Source: Acidobacteriota bacterium
GTDB taxonomy: Bacteria; Actinomycetota; Acidimicrobiia; Acidimicrobiales; Palsa-688
Assembly (NCBI GenBank): GCA_028876385.1
Contig: JAGWSF010000062.1
Location: 1-64,000, forward strand
Reading direction: 5' to 3'
DNA: 64,000 nt
Part shown: positions 8,733 through 18,392 of the stretch, in pieces
Layout of the letters: each line of letters opens with the position of its first letter
Position numbering within the stretch: the first letter of the stretch is position 1
Position numbers and translations under genes: made by a program
Notes under the pieces: generated by a model
Told to the model about the DNA's origin: nothing
Database searches by the model: none
The model's input: only the letters and a program-made list of their open reading frames with translations

Positions 8733-10427
8733 TCAGAAGAGGAAGTAGCGCTGGGCCATGGGCAGCACGGGAGCGGGGTCCTCCGTGACCACTTCGCCGT
8801 CGACGCGCACCTCGAAGCTGTCGGGGTCCACGTCGATGCGGGGGCGGGCGGTGTTGTTGGGCAGGTCGTCCTTGGTGAGGCGCCGGGTGTCGGTCACCGC
8901 CACGAGAGGTTTGTCGGCGCGCAGTCGGCCGGCCAGACCATCCTCGAGGGCGGCGGGGGCCACGAAGGTGAGCGACGTCCGGGGTCCACCGGCGAACATG
9001 GGCCGAGCCCAAACCGGTTGGGGCGTCGGGATGGACGCGTTGGCATCTCCCATCTGGGCCCAGGCGATCACGCCGCCTTTGATCACCAGGGCCGGCCGTA
9101 CCCCGAAAAAGGCCGGGTCGTAGAGCACCAGGTCGGCCAGTTTGCCGGGTTCCACCGACCCGATCTCGTGGTCGAGCCCGTGGGCTACCGCCGGGCAGAT
9201 GGTGTACTTGGCGACGTACCGGCAGGCCCGCTCATTGTCCGACAGCCCTCCGAAGCGGCGTTTGCCCACGTGGGCGGTCTGCCAGGTGCGCAGGGCGACC
9301 TCCCCGATGCGCCCCATGGCCTGCGAGTCCGAGCCGATCATGGAGATGGCCCCGAGGTCGTGGAGCAGGTCCTCGGCGGCGATGGTCGAGGGGCGGATCC
9401 GGGACTCGGCGAACGCCAGGTCCTCGGGCACCGACGAGCTGAGATGGTGGCACACCATGAGCATGTCGAGGTGCTCGTCGATGGTGTTGACGGTGTGGGG
9501 GCGGGTCGGGTTGGTCGATGACGGCAACACGTTGGCCTCGGCCGCCACCTTGATGATGTCGGGGGCGTGGCCGCCCCCGGCCCCTTCGGTGTGGTAGGTG
9601 TGGATGGTCCGCCCGGCGATGGCGGAGAGCGTGGTCTCGACGAACCCCGCCTCGTTGAGGGTGTCGGTGTGGATGGCCGCCTGGACCCCGGCCGCGTCAC
9701 ACACCCTCAGGCAGGCGTCGATGGCGGCCGGAGTGGTGCCCCAGTCCTCGTGCAGCTTGAAACCGCCCGCCCCTCCCCTCAACTGCTCCCAGAGGCCTTC
9801 CTCCGAGCGGGTGTTGCCCTTGCCCAGCAGCACGACGTTCACCGGCCAGGCGTCGAGGGCCTCGATCATGGCCCCCAGCCACCAGGCTCCCGGCGAGACC
9901 GTGGTCGCCCGGGTGCCCTCCGCCGGTCCGGTGCCCCCACCGATGACGGTGGTGACCCCCGCCGCCAGGCCTTCCTCGACGATCTGCGGACAGATCAGGT
10001 GGACGTGACAGTCGATGACCCCGGCGGTCAGGATCTTCCCGTTACCGGCGACGATCTCGGTGGACGGGCCGATGTGCAACCCGGGGGTCACACCGTCCAT
10101 GGTCGCCGGGTTGCCGGCCTTGCCGATGGCCACGATCCGCCCGTCCCGCACGCCGACGTCGCCTTTCACCACGCCCCAGTGGTCGAGGACCACCGCTCCG
10201 GTGATCACCAGGTCGGCGGCCCCGTTGGCGCGGGTGGTGACACCCTGGCCCATCGACTCGCGAATGACCTTCCCGCCCCCGAAGACCACCTCGTCGCCGG
10301 CCCGCCCCGGGCCCCCGCAGCGGTCCTCGGTGACCTCGATCCACAGGTCGGTGTCGGCCAGACGGACACGGTCACCGACGGTAGGCCCGTAGAGCGCGGC
10401 GTAGCGGCGGCGGTCGATCTCAGACAC
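8733..10427 (-). CDS. ureC: Urease subunit alpha (catalytic, nickel-binding)
   Basis: Hydrolyses urea to ammonia and carbamate at a di-nickel site. All key elements are visible: HVH (141-143) for nickel, the carbamylated lysine K224 in [20 protein letters not shown], the flap region MVCHHL with the acid-base histidine, and GSDSQAMGR with the last nickel-binding Asp. The 564 aa length is standard. It overlaps ureB by 8 bases. Nothing suggests loss of activity. Confidence 0.98.
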   Translation of the reverse strand: MSEIDRRRYAALYGPTVGDRVRLADTDLWIEVTEDRCGGPGRAGDEVVFGGGKVIRESMGQGVTTRANGAADLVITGAVVLDHWGVVKGDVGVRDGRIVAIGKAGNPATMDGVTPGLHIGPSTEIVAGNGKILTAGVIDCHVHLICPQIVEEGLAAGVTTVIGGGTGPAEGTRATTVSPGAWWLGAMIEALDAWPVNVVLLGKGNTRSEEGLWEQLRGGAGGFKLHEDWGTTPAAIDACLRVCDAAGVQAAIHTDTLNEAGFVETTLSAIAGRTIHTYHTEGAGGGHAPDIIKVAAEANVLPSSTNPTRPHTVNTIDEHLDMLMVCHHLSSSVPEDLAFAESRIRPSTIAAEDLLHDLGAISMIGSDSQAMGRIGEVALRTWQTAHVGKRRFGGLSDNERACRYVAKYTICPAVAHGLDHEIGSVEPGKLADLVLYDPAFFGVRPALVIKGGVIAWAQMGDANASIPTPQPVWARPMFAGGPRTSLTFVAPAALEDGLAGRLRADKPLVAVTDTRRLTKDDLPNNTARPRIDVDPDSFEVRVDGEVVTEDPAPVLPMAQRYFLF

Positions 10428-10680
10428 GGGTGCCTCCGTAGGCGACGACGGCGACCTCGCGGTGCACCCCGGGCTCGAAGCGGACGCTCGTCCCGGCCGG
10501 CACCGCCAGGTGGCACCCGGCCGCGGCGGCCCGGTCGAACTCGAGCGCGGCGTTGGCCTCGGCGAAGGGGAAATGGGAGCCGACCTGCACCGGGCGATCC
10601 CCGGTGTTGACGACGGTCAGCACCAACCCCTCGGCGATCACCACGGGTTCGGAGCCGACCCGGATCTCACCGGGGATCAC
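10420..10680 (-). CDS. ureB: Urease subunit beta
   Basis: Small structural subunit, 86 aa, at the lower end of the family range. It begins with the family-typical [18 protein letters not shown] and contains [26 protein letters not shown], the conserved loop that packs on the alpha subunit. The GTG start overlaps the ureA stop (GTGA). Confidence 0.96.
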   Translation of the reverse strand: MIPGEIRVGSEPVVIAEGLVLTVVNTGDRPVQVGSHFPFAEANAALEFDRAAAAGCHLAVPAGTSVRFEPGVHREVAVVAYGGTRV

Positions 10681-10979
10681 GGTATGGGCTGGTGGACCGT
10701 CACCAGCTTGGTCCCGTCGGGGAAGGTGGCCTCGACCTGCACCTGTTCGAGCATCTCGGGTACCCCCTCCATCACTTCGGCCCGGGTGAGGACGTGGCGG
10801 GCGCTGGACATGAGCTCGGCCACCGAACGGCCGTCCCGGGCGCCTTCGAGCACGTAGCTCGAGATGATGGCCACCGCTTCGGGGTGGTTGAGCACCACCC
10901 CCCGGGCCCGCCGGTCGCGCGCCACCATGGCGGCGACGCTCAGCAGAAGCTTGTCCCTCTCATGAGGCGAGAGTTGCAC
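10677..10979 (-). CDS. ureA: Urease subunit gamma
   Basis: First gene of the urease operon, 100 aa, with the gamma-subunit core [38 protein letters not shown] and a [18 protein letters not shown] end. The GTG at 10979 is preceded by a minus-strand -10 box TAGAGT (10992-10987) with a 7-base gap, so the operon mRNA is probably leaderless. No NtcA- or GlnR-like site was recognised in the 47-base gap to the next gene. Confidence 0.97.
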   Translation of the reverse strand: MQLSPHERDKLLLSVAAMVARDRRARGVVLNHPEAVAIISSYVLEGARDGRSVAELMSSARHVLTRAEVMEGVPEMLEQVQVEATFPDGTKLVTVHQPIP

Positions 10980-11026
10980 GGTTTGGACTCTAGGCCCCGG
11001 CGCCGTGGACCCCCGCCTCGAGTGTT

Positions 11027-12811
11027 TCAGCCGATGGTCAGGGCGGTTTCATCCTCGTGAACAGCACCGACCGGCCAGACCACGATCGGCCCCACGTCGA
11101 AGCGGACGCGGTCGCCGACCGGCTCGGTGGTACGGGCCCGCAGCTCTCCCCCGGGCAACCCGAGGGTCAATACGGTGACGCGGCCCAGGCTGGCCCGGTC
11201 CACGACATCGGCCTGGTAGCGGCCCTGCTCGCCGACGATGACGGTCTCGGGCCCGGCCCCCCAGAGCACCGCCCGGCCGGGCGCCGCCGATGCGCCGTCG
11301 GCCTCGAAGCGCTGGTCGCCGCACATCACCCCGCCCTCGACGGCGGTCCCCTCCAGGAGGTCGAACCCGAGCAGCCGGGCCACCTCGGGGCGCGACGGCC
11401 GGGTGAAGACCTCGGCCGTCGGGCCGGCCTGGAGGAGACACCCGTCGGCGAGGACGACCACCTCGTCGGAGAGCATGGCCGCCTCCTCGGCGTCGTGGGT
11501 GACCAGCACCGTGGACAGACCGGCCATCTGGAGCCGGCGGACCTCCCTTCGCATCTCGGCTCGCACCGGTGCGTCGAGAGCCGAAAACGGCTCGTCGAGC
11601 AGCAGCAGCCGGGGCTGGCGGGCCAGCGCCGAGGCCAGGCTGACCCGCTGACGTTGACCTCCCGACAGCTGGTGCGGACGGCGCCCCTCGAGGCCGCCCA
11701 GGCCGAGGGCGTCGACCCAGTAGGCGGCCAGCGCGGCGTCGGCGTCGACCCCGAACAGCACCTGGCGACCGACTTCGAGATGAGGAAAAAGGGACTGCCC
11801 CTGGGGCACATAGCCCACCCGGCGGTCCTCCACCCGGGGCTGAGGGAGCCCGCCGTAGGTGACGTGTCCGGCGCCGGGGACGAGCCCGGCGATGGACCGC
11901 AGAGTCAGGGACTTACCCGAACCGGAAGGCCCGAGAATGGCCAGGCGGTGGGCCCGGGCCTGGTGGGCGACCCTCAGGTGGAAGGTGCCGGCCCGGACGT
12001 CGAGGTCGAATCCGACCGGGACGGCGGCACCCGGCTCGGGCGGCCGGGGCGGACCGAGGCGGGGCGTGGGCCGCCGCAGGCGGACCTGGGACAAACCCAC
12101 GGCGACCGCCGCCGCCCCGATCACCAGGATCGTGGGGGCCTGGGTGGTGGGGATGCCCGACGCCGAGAACTGGACGTAGGTGTAGACCGGCAAGGAGAAG
12201 GGGTGGTAGGCCACGACCACGTTGGCGCCGTACTCGCCGATGGCTCGGAGCCAGGTGAGCAGCAACCCGACCCGGATACCGGACGAGGCGACGGCCAGGT
12301 CGACGGAGAAGAACCGGGCCAGAGGCCGGTGCCCGAGGGACGCGGCCAGGTCGTCGAGGGAACGGTCCACGGCGGCGAACGATGCCCGCGCCGAGAGAAT
12401 GAGGAAAGGCGCCGCCACGAAGATTTGGGACAGGACCACGCCGGCCACCGAGGAGGTCAACCGCCCGTGGAACCATCCGCCCACGGTGGTGTAGGGCCCG
12501 ATGAGGTAGACGATCAGGATCCCGCTCATGACCGGGGGCAGCCCCAGGGGCAGGGCGATGAGCCCCTGGACGAGGATCGAGCCGCGGCCGGGGTGGCGGG
12601 CCAGGGCCAAAGCCAGGGGAAGGCCGAGCACGGCGATCACCGCGGTGGCGATGGTGGCGCTCTCCACCGATGTCCGCAACGCCGGCCACAGACCGGGCTC
12701 GGCGAAGCCCCGCTGCGACGACGTGGACACCCGTACAGCGAAGGCCACCAGGGGTACGGCCAGGTAGACGACCAAGAGCCCGCCCAGCCAGGCGAACGGG
12801 CCTCGGCGCAT
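11027..12811 (-). CDS. Fused molybdate/tungstate ABC transporter, permease plus ATPase (ModB-ModC)
   Basis: Single chain joining an inner-membrane permease (about residues 1-245, with an EAA-type loop [17 protein letters not shown]) to an ABC ATPase and C-terminal TOBE-like domain. The ATPase has Walker A GPSGSGKS (about 294-301), the Q-loop in [10 protein letters not shown], signature [12 protein letters not shown] and Walker [13 protein letters not shown]. The YHP-containing loop resembles WtpB-type tungstate permeases. ModB and ModC are normally separate. I chose the ATG at 12811 because a TAGGAT -10 box (12824-12819) ends seven bases before it; the box overlaps an upstream ATG at 12820. 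No periplasmic binding protein is encoded in this window. Confidence 0.85.
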   Translation of the reverse strand: MRRGPFAWLGGLLVVYLAVPLVAFAVRVSTSSQRGFAEPGLWPALRTSVESATIATAVIAVLGLPLALALARHPGRGSILVQGLIALPLGLPPVMSGILIVYLIGPYTTVGGWFHGRLTSSVAGVVLSQIFVAAPFLILSARASFAAVDRSLDDLAASLGHRPLARFFSVDLAVASSGIRVGLLLTWLRAIGEYGANVVVAYHPFSLPVYTYVQFSASGIPTTQAPTILVIGAAAVAVGLSQVRLRRPTPRLGPPRPPEPGAAVPVGFDLDVRAGTFHLRVAHQARAHRLAILGPSGSGKSLTLRSIAGLVPGAGHVTYGGLPQPRVEDRRVGYVPQGQSLFPHLEVGRQVLFGVDADAALAAYWVDALGLGGLEGRRPHQLSGGQRQRVSLASALARQPRLLLLDEPFSALDAPVRAEMRREVRRLQMAGLSTVLVTHDAEEAAMLSDEVVVLADGCLLQAGPTAEVFTRPSRPEVARLLGFDLLEGTAVEGGVMCGDQRFEADGASAAPGRAVLWGAGPETVIVGEQGRYQADVVDRASLGRVTVLTLGLPGGELRARTTEPVGDRVRFDVGPIVVWPVGAVHEDETALTIG

Positions 12812-12859
12812 CAGGCCCATCCTAGTGCGGTAGTCAGGCGACGACTACGGCGCGGAGGG

Positions 12860-13384
12860 TCAGCGGTAGCGGCGGAGGAAGTCCACCGTCGCCGCCGAGG
12901 AGGCGATACGCCAGTCGAGGACCACCCGGTCGAAACCCGCGGCCTGGTTGCGTTCGGATCGCAGGGAACGCAGCTGGGCGTTGACCCGTTCCCGCTGGGC
13001 CGCCACGAGCGGGCCCGGGTCGACCCCGGCCCGGTCCAGGAGGGCCAGCTTGAGCAACAGCAACGAGCGCACATCGCGGACGTGGTCGACGGGTTCGGCG
13101 AGCCAGCGCTCCAGCGCCCGGCGCCCCGCCGGGGTCGCCGCGAACACCGTCCGCACCGGGCCGCGGGCCCCCGACTCGGTGCCCTGCTCGACGATCAGCT
13201 CCAGTTGGGCCAGCTTCTTCACCACCTGGTAGACGACCGGCCGCGGCAAGGTCCAGATCCGCCCGAGCTGGCCTTCGGGGCCGAGCCGCTGAGCGACCGC
13301 GAAGCCGTGCGTTGGTTCTTCGGCCACGACCCCCAGCACCGCCCAGTCCCCGGGGGTGAGGCCTAGGAGGCGGTCGGCGGTCAC
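12860..13384 (-). CDS. PadR-family transcriptional regulator
   Basis: Winged-helix regulator: LLGLTPGDWAVLGVVAEEPTHGFAVAQRL, then recognition helix RPVVYQVVKKLAQLELI, wing residues and TPAGRRALERWLAEP, followed by a helical dimerisation region. I prefer the GTG at 13384 (174 aa, normal for PadR); in-frame GTGs at 13450 and 13495 would add residues with no similarity to the fold. An AT-rich TTATTA stretch near 13440 would then be its promoter. Its neighbours suggest it could control the ModBC fusion or the divergent hydrolase, but no operator is obvious. Confidence 0.8.
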   Translation of the reverse strand: MTADRLLGLTPGDWAVLGVVAEEPTHGFAVAQRLGPEGQLGRIWTLPRPVVYQVVKKLAQLELIVEQGTESGARGPVRTVFAATPAGRRALERWLAEPVDHVRDVRSLLLLKLALLDRAGVDPGPLVAAQRERVNAQLRSLRSERNQAAGFDRVVLDWRIASSAATVDFLRRYR

Positions 13385-13515
13385 CTCGAGAGTCTGGCGC
13401 GCCGACCACCGCGGAGGCGACAGCAACCGCCCGATCTGGTAATAACGCACGTCATGCAGGCTCGAGCTTCCGAGGCGGACGGAGCCGGGTTCCACCCGGC
13501 GCCGGCTGGCCCCCC

Positions 13516-14394
13516 GTGACCGCCGACGTGTGGTTCGCCGGCCGGGACGGCAATCGCCTGGCCGCCGACGGGGCCGGCCCCGCCGACGGGCCGCCGGTGG
13601 TCCTGCTCCACGGAGGCGGCCAGACCCGCCATTCCTGGGGCACGACCCTCACGGCCCTGGCCCAGGCCGGATGGCGGGCCTATTCGCTGGACCTGCGCGG
13701 CCACGGGGAGAGCGAATGGGCGCCCGACGGCGACTACACCCTCGACGCCTTCGCCGGCGACGTGGCCGCCGTCGCCGGGTACCTGGACCCGGCCCCGGCG
13801 CTGGTGGGGGCCTCTCTCGGGGGCCTGGCGTCGCTGGCCGCCCTCGGGGCCGCCACCGGACGCCTGGCCACCTCGCTGGTCCTCGTCGACGTGGCCCCCC
13901 GCATCGAGGCGGCGGGGCGCGACCGTATCGCCACCTTCATGACCGAGCACATGGACCACGGTTTCGCGTCCCTGGAGGAGGTGGCCGACGCCATCGCCCG
14001 CTACAACCCCCACCGGCCCCGCCCCCGGGATCTGTCGGGCCTGCAGAAGAACCTGCGCCGGCGCGACGGTCGCTGGTACTGGCACTGGGACCCGCAGTTC
14101 GTGCGGGGCGGCCTCGGCGCCCCCGACGAGACTCGCACCTCGATGATCGACACCGGTCAGCTCGAAGCGGCGGCCCGACGGATCGACGTCCCGGTCTTGG
14201 TGGTGCGGGGCCGCATGAGCGACCTGCTGAGCGAGGAGGGAGCCAGGGAGCTGCTCGAGCTGGTCCCCCACGGAGAGATGGTGAGCGTGGCCGGCGCCGG
14301 GCACATGGTGGCCGGTGACCGCAACGACCTCTTCAACGACGCCGTGGTGGGTTTCCTCGACCGTCACCGGCGTCGGCCGGGATCGCCCTCCTGA
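13516..14394 (+). CDS. Alpha/beta hydrolase
   Basis: The 292 aa alpha/beta-fold hydrolase has the oxyanion motif LLHGGGQTRHSW, the nucleophile elbow GASLGG (Ser), an Asp-bearing strand near LVVRGRMSDLL, and the catalytic His in GAGHMVAGDRND. It is close to epoxide-hydrolase or esterase-like proteins; the catalytic serine favours an ester, thioester or C-C bond hydrolase over an epoxide hydrolase. GTG start, divergent from the PadR gene. Substrate unknown. Confidence 0.87.
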   Translation: MTADVWFAGRDGNRLAADGAGPADGPPVVLLHGGGQTRHSWGTTLTALAQAGWRAYSLDLRGHGESEWAPDGDYTLDAFAGDVAAVAGYLDPAPALVGASLGGLASLAALGAATGRLATSLVLVDVAPRIEAAGRDRIATFMTEHMDHGFASLEEVADAIARYNPHRPRPRDLSGLQKNLRRRDGRWYWHWDPQFVRGGLGAPDETRTSMIDTGQLEAAARRIDVPVLVVRGRMSDLLSEEGARELLELVPHGEMVSVAGAGHMVAGDRNDLFNDAVVGFLDRHRRRPGSPS

Positions 14395-14478
14395 GAAGCC
14401 GCTGCGGAAGGTGGCGCTCGGGGCGGCGTCCCGCCCGCACGTGAGCGCGGTGGCTGCTTTCCCGTAGGTTCTGGGGTC

Positions 14479-15237
14479 ATGGAGATAGACGGCAAGAAAG
14501 CAGTGATCGTCGGGGGCGCTTCGGGCATGGCCCGGGCCTCGGCGGAGATCCTCAAGGGAAGAGGCGCCTCCGTGGCCATCCTCGACCTGCCCACCTCGGC
14601 CGGCGCCGAAGTGGCCGAGAGCCTCGGTGGCAGCTTCCACCCCCTCGACGTGACCGACGAGGAGCAGGTCGCGGCGGCGCTGGCCGACGCCGTGGGCGCC
14701 CTCGGCGGACTTCACATCGCGGTCAACACCGCCGGCGGGGGGATCGCCAAACGGACCCTCACCAAGGAAGGACCCCACCCCCTGGCCGATTTCCGGCGGG
14801 TGGTCGAGCTCAACCTGATCGCCACCTTCAACCTCAACCGCCTGCAGGCCGAGTACATGTCGGCCAACGAGCCCGAGGACGGGGAGCGCGGCGTGATCGT
14901 CGACACCGCCTCGATCGCCGCCTTCGAGGGCCAGATCGGCCAGGTCGCCTACTCGGCGGCCAAGGCCGGTATCGCCGGGATGGTCTTCACCATGGCCCGC
15001 GACCTCGGCAACCTCGGGATCCGGGTGCTGGCCATCGCCCCCAGCCTGTTCAGCACCGGTATCACCGCCGGGATACCCGACGAGTTCGCCGACGCGCTGA
15101 CCAAGGATGCGGCCTTCCCCAAGCGCATGGGCCGTCCCGAAGAGTACGGCCGCCTGGTCGCCGCCATCGTGGAGAACCCGATGCTCAACGCCTCGACCAT
15201 CCGCCTCGACGCCGGCCAGCGTTTCGCCCCCCGCTGA
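14479..15237 (+). CDS. SDR oxidoreductase (3-hydroxyacyl-CoA dehydrogenase type II-like)
   Basis: Rossmann-fold dehydrogenase of 252 aa. It has the cofactor motif GGASGMARASAE near the N-terminus, an acidic residue after the second strand (ILDLP) favouring NAD, VNTAGGG, a serine in DTASIAAFEGQ and catalytic YSAAKAG. Its overall layout (insertion after NTAGGG, C-terminal RMGRPEEYG) resembles HSD17B10/3-hydroxyacyl-CoA dehydrogenase type 2. A TAGGTT -10 box (14465-14470) ends eight bases before the ATG. It could supply the dehydrogenase step of beta-oxidation (inference). Confidence 0.88.
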   Translation: MEIDGKKAVIVGGASGMARASAEILKGRGASVAILDLPTSAGAEVAESLGGSFHPLDVTDEEQVAAALADAVGALGGLHIAVNTAGGGIAKRTLTKEGPHPLADFRRVVELNLIATFNLNRLQAEYMSANEPEDGERGVIVDTASIAAFEGQIGQVAYSAAKAGIAGMVFTMARDLGNLGIRVLAIAPSLFSTGITAGIPDEFADALTKDAAFPKRMGRPEEYGRLVAAIVENPMLNASTIRLDAGQRFAPR

Positions 15238-15270
15238 GCGCCCCGTCGCTGACCGCCGGGTCAGGCGGGA

Positions 15271-15296
15271 CCGGCCGGGCGCCTCTGTCCGGCCGG
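15271..15296. terminator. Bidirectional hairpin between convergent genes
   Basis: CCGGCCGG at 15271-15278 and again at 15289-15296 (self-complementary arms, 10-base loop) lies between the SDR stop at 15237 and the enoyl-CoA hydratase stop at 15298. There is no U-tract, as is usual for GC-rich actinobacterial terminators. Confidence 0.55.
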
Positions 15297-15297
15297 C

Positions 15298-16077
15298 TCA
15301 GCGACCCTTCCAGACGGGGTCGCGCTTTTCGACGAAGGCGGTAGCTCCCTCCTTGGCATCCTCGCTGCCGAAGATGGTCGGCGTCCACTCCTCGAGAAGG
15401 CGCCGGGCGTCGGCCATGTCCCCAGCCGACGCCCGCACGATCTTCTTGCTGGCGGCGACCGCCAACGGACCGTTGCGGGCTATGGCCTCGCCCAGAGCCA
15501 CCGCCTCGTCCACCACCCTCTCGGCGGCCACCACCCGGTTCACCAACCCCAACTCGTAGGCCCGGGCGGCGTCGATCTGCTCGCCCGTCAACGCCAGCTC
15601 CAAGGCCACGGCCACCGGGATCCGCGAGGCCAGCAGCACGCCGCCCCCGGCGGCGATGAGTCCCCGCTTCACCTCCGGGATCCCGAAGCGGGCGGTGTCG
15701 GCGGCGACGACGAGATCACACGACAGGAGCAGCTCGAAACCACCGGCCACGGCCGTGGCCTGAGCCGCCCCGATGACGGGGACCGTCGCCCCCCCTTCGC
15801 GCAGCAGGCGGTAGAACATCCGGCGGTCGGCTTCCTCTTCCGGTGCCCCACCCCGACCCTCGGAGAACGCTCTCAGGTCCATACCGGCGCAGAACGCCCG
15901 ATCGCCCGTGCCGGTGAGCACTACGGCGCGGATGTCGGGGTCGGCCTCGACTCTGGCCAACGCCCGCCCCAGTGCCGCACTCAACTCCGGCGAGAGGGCG
16001 TTGCGGGCCTCCGGGCGGTTGAGTCGGAGCACCTCCACCGCGCCGCGCCGCTCGGTTACCAGAACCGTCTCGTCCAC
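15298..16077 (-). CDS. Enoyl-CoA hydratase (crotonase family)
   Basis: The 259 aa crotonase-fold protein keeps both catalytic glutamates of enoyl-CoA hydratase, in AVAGGFELLLSCD and GIPEVKRG. It also has the CoA-binding RAFCAGMDL oxyanion segment and a C-terminal KRDPVWKGR typical of the family. The open frame extends to 16917 but is the antisense of the next gene there. The GTG at 16077 has a strong GGGAGGGG Shine-Dalgarno and marks where homology begins. A TAGCGT -10 box lies about 28 bases upstream on the minus strand, so this gene has a leader. Confidence 0.92.
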   Translation of the reverse strand: MDETVLVTERRGAVEVLRLNRPEARNALSPELSAALGRALARVEADPDIRAVVLTGTGDRAFCAGMDLRAFSEGRGGAPEEEADRRMFYRLLREGGATVPVIGAAQATAVAGGFELLLSCDLVVAADTARFGIPEVKRGLIAAGGGVLLASRIPVAVALELALTGEQIDAARAYELGLVNRVVAAERVVDEAVALGEAIARNGPLAVAASKKIVRASAGDMADARRLLEEWTPTIFGSEDAKEGATAFVEKRDPVWKGR

Positions 16078-16192
16078 TGACCCCTCCCGTCGCCCGTCGT
16101 CCCCGGTAACGCTACCCCCACCCGCCCGACCACCCGAAGAAGCGGCCGGTGGGCCTGTGGCGCCGGGCGCCCCGGCCACATAGGTTGATCGT

Positions 16193-18349
16193 ATGCCCAT
16201 CGCCATTTCCGATGACCACCAGGCTCTAGCCGAAACGGCCCGGGACTTCCTAGCCAAAAGCGGTGCTCGAAGCGCCAACCGGGCCCTCCTCGAAGCCGCC
16301 TCGGAAGGCCTGCCTACCTTCTGGGCCGAGATGGCATCCCTCGGCTGGTTGGGCCTGCACCTGCCCGAGGACCTGGGCGGCTCGGGCTTCGGCCTGCCCG
16401 AGCTCGTAGTCGTGGTGGAGCAGCTCGGCCGGGCCATCTGCCCCGGGCCGTTCGTCCCCACCGTCATCGCCAGTGCCACCATCGACGAAGCGGGGAGTGA
16501 CGGGTTGCGCAGTGCTCTGCTTCCCGGGCTGGCCGACGGGTCTCGAACCGCGGCGATCGGCCTGCGGGGCGAGCTGAGCGTGTCGGGCGGCACCGTCTCG
16601 GGCCGGGCCCCCGGCGTGCTCGGAGCCCCGACGGCTGACCTGCTCGTCGTGGTGGCCGGCGACGACGTGGCGGTGGTGGAGCGTGCCGCGGACGGCGTGA
16701 GGCTCGAGGAGCTGTCCAACCTCGACCCGGCCCGACGCTCGGCGCATGTCACCTTCAGCGGCGCACCGGCGCAGGTCATCACCGGCGGTCGGCAGATACT
16801 GGTCGACACGGCCCGGGTCCTCCTGGCCGCCGAAGCCACCGGGGTGGCCTCCGCCACCACCGAGATGGCCGCCCAGTACGCCCGTGACCGCATCCAGTTC
16901 GGGCGCCCGATCGGCACCTACCAGGCCGTCAAGCACCACTGCGCCAACATGGCCGTCGCCGCCGAGCTGGCCACCTCGGCCACCTGGGACGCGTCGCGCG
17001 CCGGGCACAGCGGCCCCGCGGAGCGGGCCTACAGCGCGGCTATCGCCGCCACCCTGGCCGTGCCGGCGGCGGTGGAGAAAGCCCAGACCAACATCCAGGT
17101 GCACGGAGGCATCGGGTTCACCTGGGAGCACGACGCCCACCTGTACCTCCGCCGGGCGGCGGCCATCGCCGCCCTGCTCGACACCGATCAGACGGCCCGT
17201 GACGTCACCGACCAGGCCCGCGCCGGGGTGGTCCGCAGCCGAGCCGTGGACCTGCCCCCGGAGGCCGAGACCATACGCCAGGAGGTGGTGCGCTTCGTCG
17301 AGCAGGTCAAGGACATGAGCCGCGAGGACCGGCGGACGGCCATGCTCGAAAGCGGCTACGCCGTCCCTCACTGGCCGACGCCCTGGGGCCGCAACGCCGG
17401 AGCGGTCGAGCAGCTGGTGATCGAGCAGGAGTTCGCCGCGGCGGGGATCCACAAGCCGCAGTACGGGATCACCGGCTGGGTGATCCTGACTCTGGTGCAG
17501 CACGCCACCGAGGACCAGATCGCCCGCTGGGTGGCCCCGGCCCTGGCCCAGGAGGTCATCTGGTGTCAGCTGTTCAGCGAGCCCGACGCCGGCTCCGACG
17601 CGGCGGGCATCAAGACCCGCGGTAAGCGGGTGGAGGGCGGCTGGCTGGTCAACGGCCAGAAGGTGTGGACGAGCGGGGCCCATCTGGCTTCCTACGGGCT
17701 GGCGACCATCCGCACCGACCCCGACGTGCCCAAGCACAAGGGCATCACCATGATGGTGATCGACATGCACGGTCCGGGGGTCACGGTGCGCCCGCTGCGC
17801 CAGGCCACCGGTGACTCGGACTTCAACGAGGTGTTCTTCAACGACGTGTTCGTCCCCGACGACGACGTGGTCGGCCCGGTGGACGGCGGCTGGACCGTGG
17901 CCCGGGCCACTCTCGGCAACGAGAGCGTGAGCATCGGTGGCGGAGGGGGAGGTCTGAGCATCCCCCACGACGCCCTCCTCCAGTCCTACGACGCCGCCCC
18001 CGAACGCCTGGCCGGGGGCGCCGAGCGCCTGGGCCGGTACATCGCCCAGCAGCAGGCCACCGAACTGCTCAACATGCGCAGCGCTCACCGGGCCGTGGCC
18101 GGAGGCGAACCGGGCCCGGAGGGAGCCATGACCAAGCTGGTGCTGTCCGAGCTGGTACAGGAGGCGGCCCGCATCCTCTTCGCCGTCGGCGGCGTCGACT
18201 CCGCCTTCCTCGACGGCCCGGGGATGCCCGGGGCGCGGGCCACGCTGGGCAGTCGGGCCCTGTCCATCGCCGGTGGGACGTCGGAGATCAAGCGCAACCA
18301 GATCGGCGAGCGCATTCTCGGCCTGCCCCGCGACCCTCTGATCAACTGA
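16193..18349 (+). CDS. Double-length fused acyl-CoA dehydrogenase (FadE34-like)
   Basis: The 718 aa protein contains two acyl-CoA dehydrogenase modules. The N-terminal half (about 1-345) has LPEDLGGSGFGLPELVVVVEQLG, RDRIQFGRPIGTYQAVKH and QVHGGIGFTWEHD. The C-terminal half (about 350-718) has FSEPDAGSD, NGQKVWTSGA and GGTSEIKRNQIGERILGLPR. The usual EGT catalytic glutamate of MCAD is AGGT here. The architecture and length match fused alpha-beta enzymes such as mycobacterial FadE34 (ChsE3) of steroid side-chain oxidation. The ATG follows a TAGGTT -10 box (16181-16186) by six bases. It sits just before the DUF35-thiolase gene in the same direction. Substrate not determined. Confidence 0.9.
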   Translation: MPIAISDDHQALAETARDFLAKSGARSANRALLEAASEGLPTFWAEMASLGWLGLHLPEDLGGSGFGLPELVVVVEQLGRAICPGPFVPTVIASATIDEAGSDGLRSALLPGLADGSRTAAIGLRGELSVSGGTVSGRAPGVLGAPTADLLVVVAGDDVAVVERAADGVRLEELSNLDPARRSAHVTFSGAPAQVITGGRQILVDTARVLLAAEATGVASATTEMAAQYARDRIQFGRPIGTYQAVKHHCANMAVAAELATSATWDASRAGHSGPAERAYSAAIAATLAVPAAVEKAQTNIQVHGGIGFTWEHDAHLYLRRAAAIAALLDTDQTARDVTDQARAGVVRSRAVDLPPEAETIRQEVVRFVEQVKDMSREDRRTAMLESGYAVPHWPTPWGRNAGAVEQLVIEQEFAAAGIHKPQYGITGWVILTLVQHATEDQIARWVAPALAQEVIWCQLFSEPDAGSDAAGIKTRGKRVEGGWLVNGQKVWTSGAHLASYGLATIRTDPDVPKHKGITMMVIDMHGPGVTVRPLRQATGDSDFNEVFFNDVFVPDDDVVGPVDGGWTVARATLGNESVSIGGGGGGLSIPHDALLQSYDAAPERLAGGAERLGRYIAQQQATELLNMRSAHRAVAGGEPGPEGAMTKLVLSELVQEAARILFAVGGVDSAFLDGPGMPGARATLGSRALSIAGGTSEIKRNQIGERILGLPRDPLIN

Positions 18350-18392
18350 TCCGGCGACGGGCGGGACGGGCGCGATCCTTAGGATGCCGCCC

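Noticed and set aside
11057-13366. A 769-codon plus-strand open frame
   Set aside because: Antisense to the ModBC fusion and PadR genes, low-complexity composition, no recognisable domain.
16078-16917. N-terminal extension of the enoyl-CoA hydratase
   Set aside because: No similarity to the family, and it is antisense to the next gene; the GTG at 16077 has a strong ribosome site.
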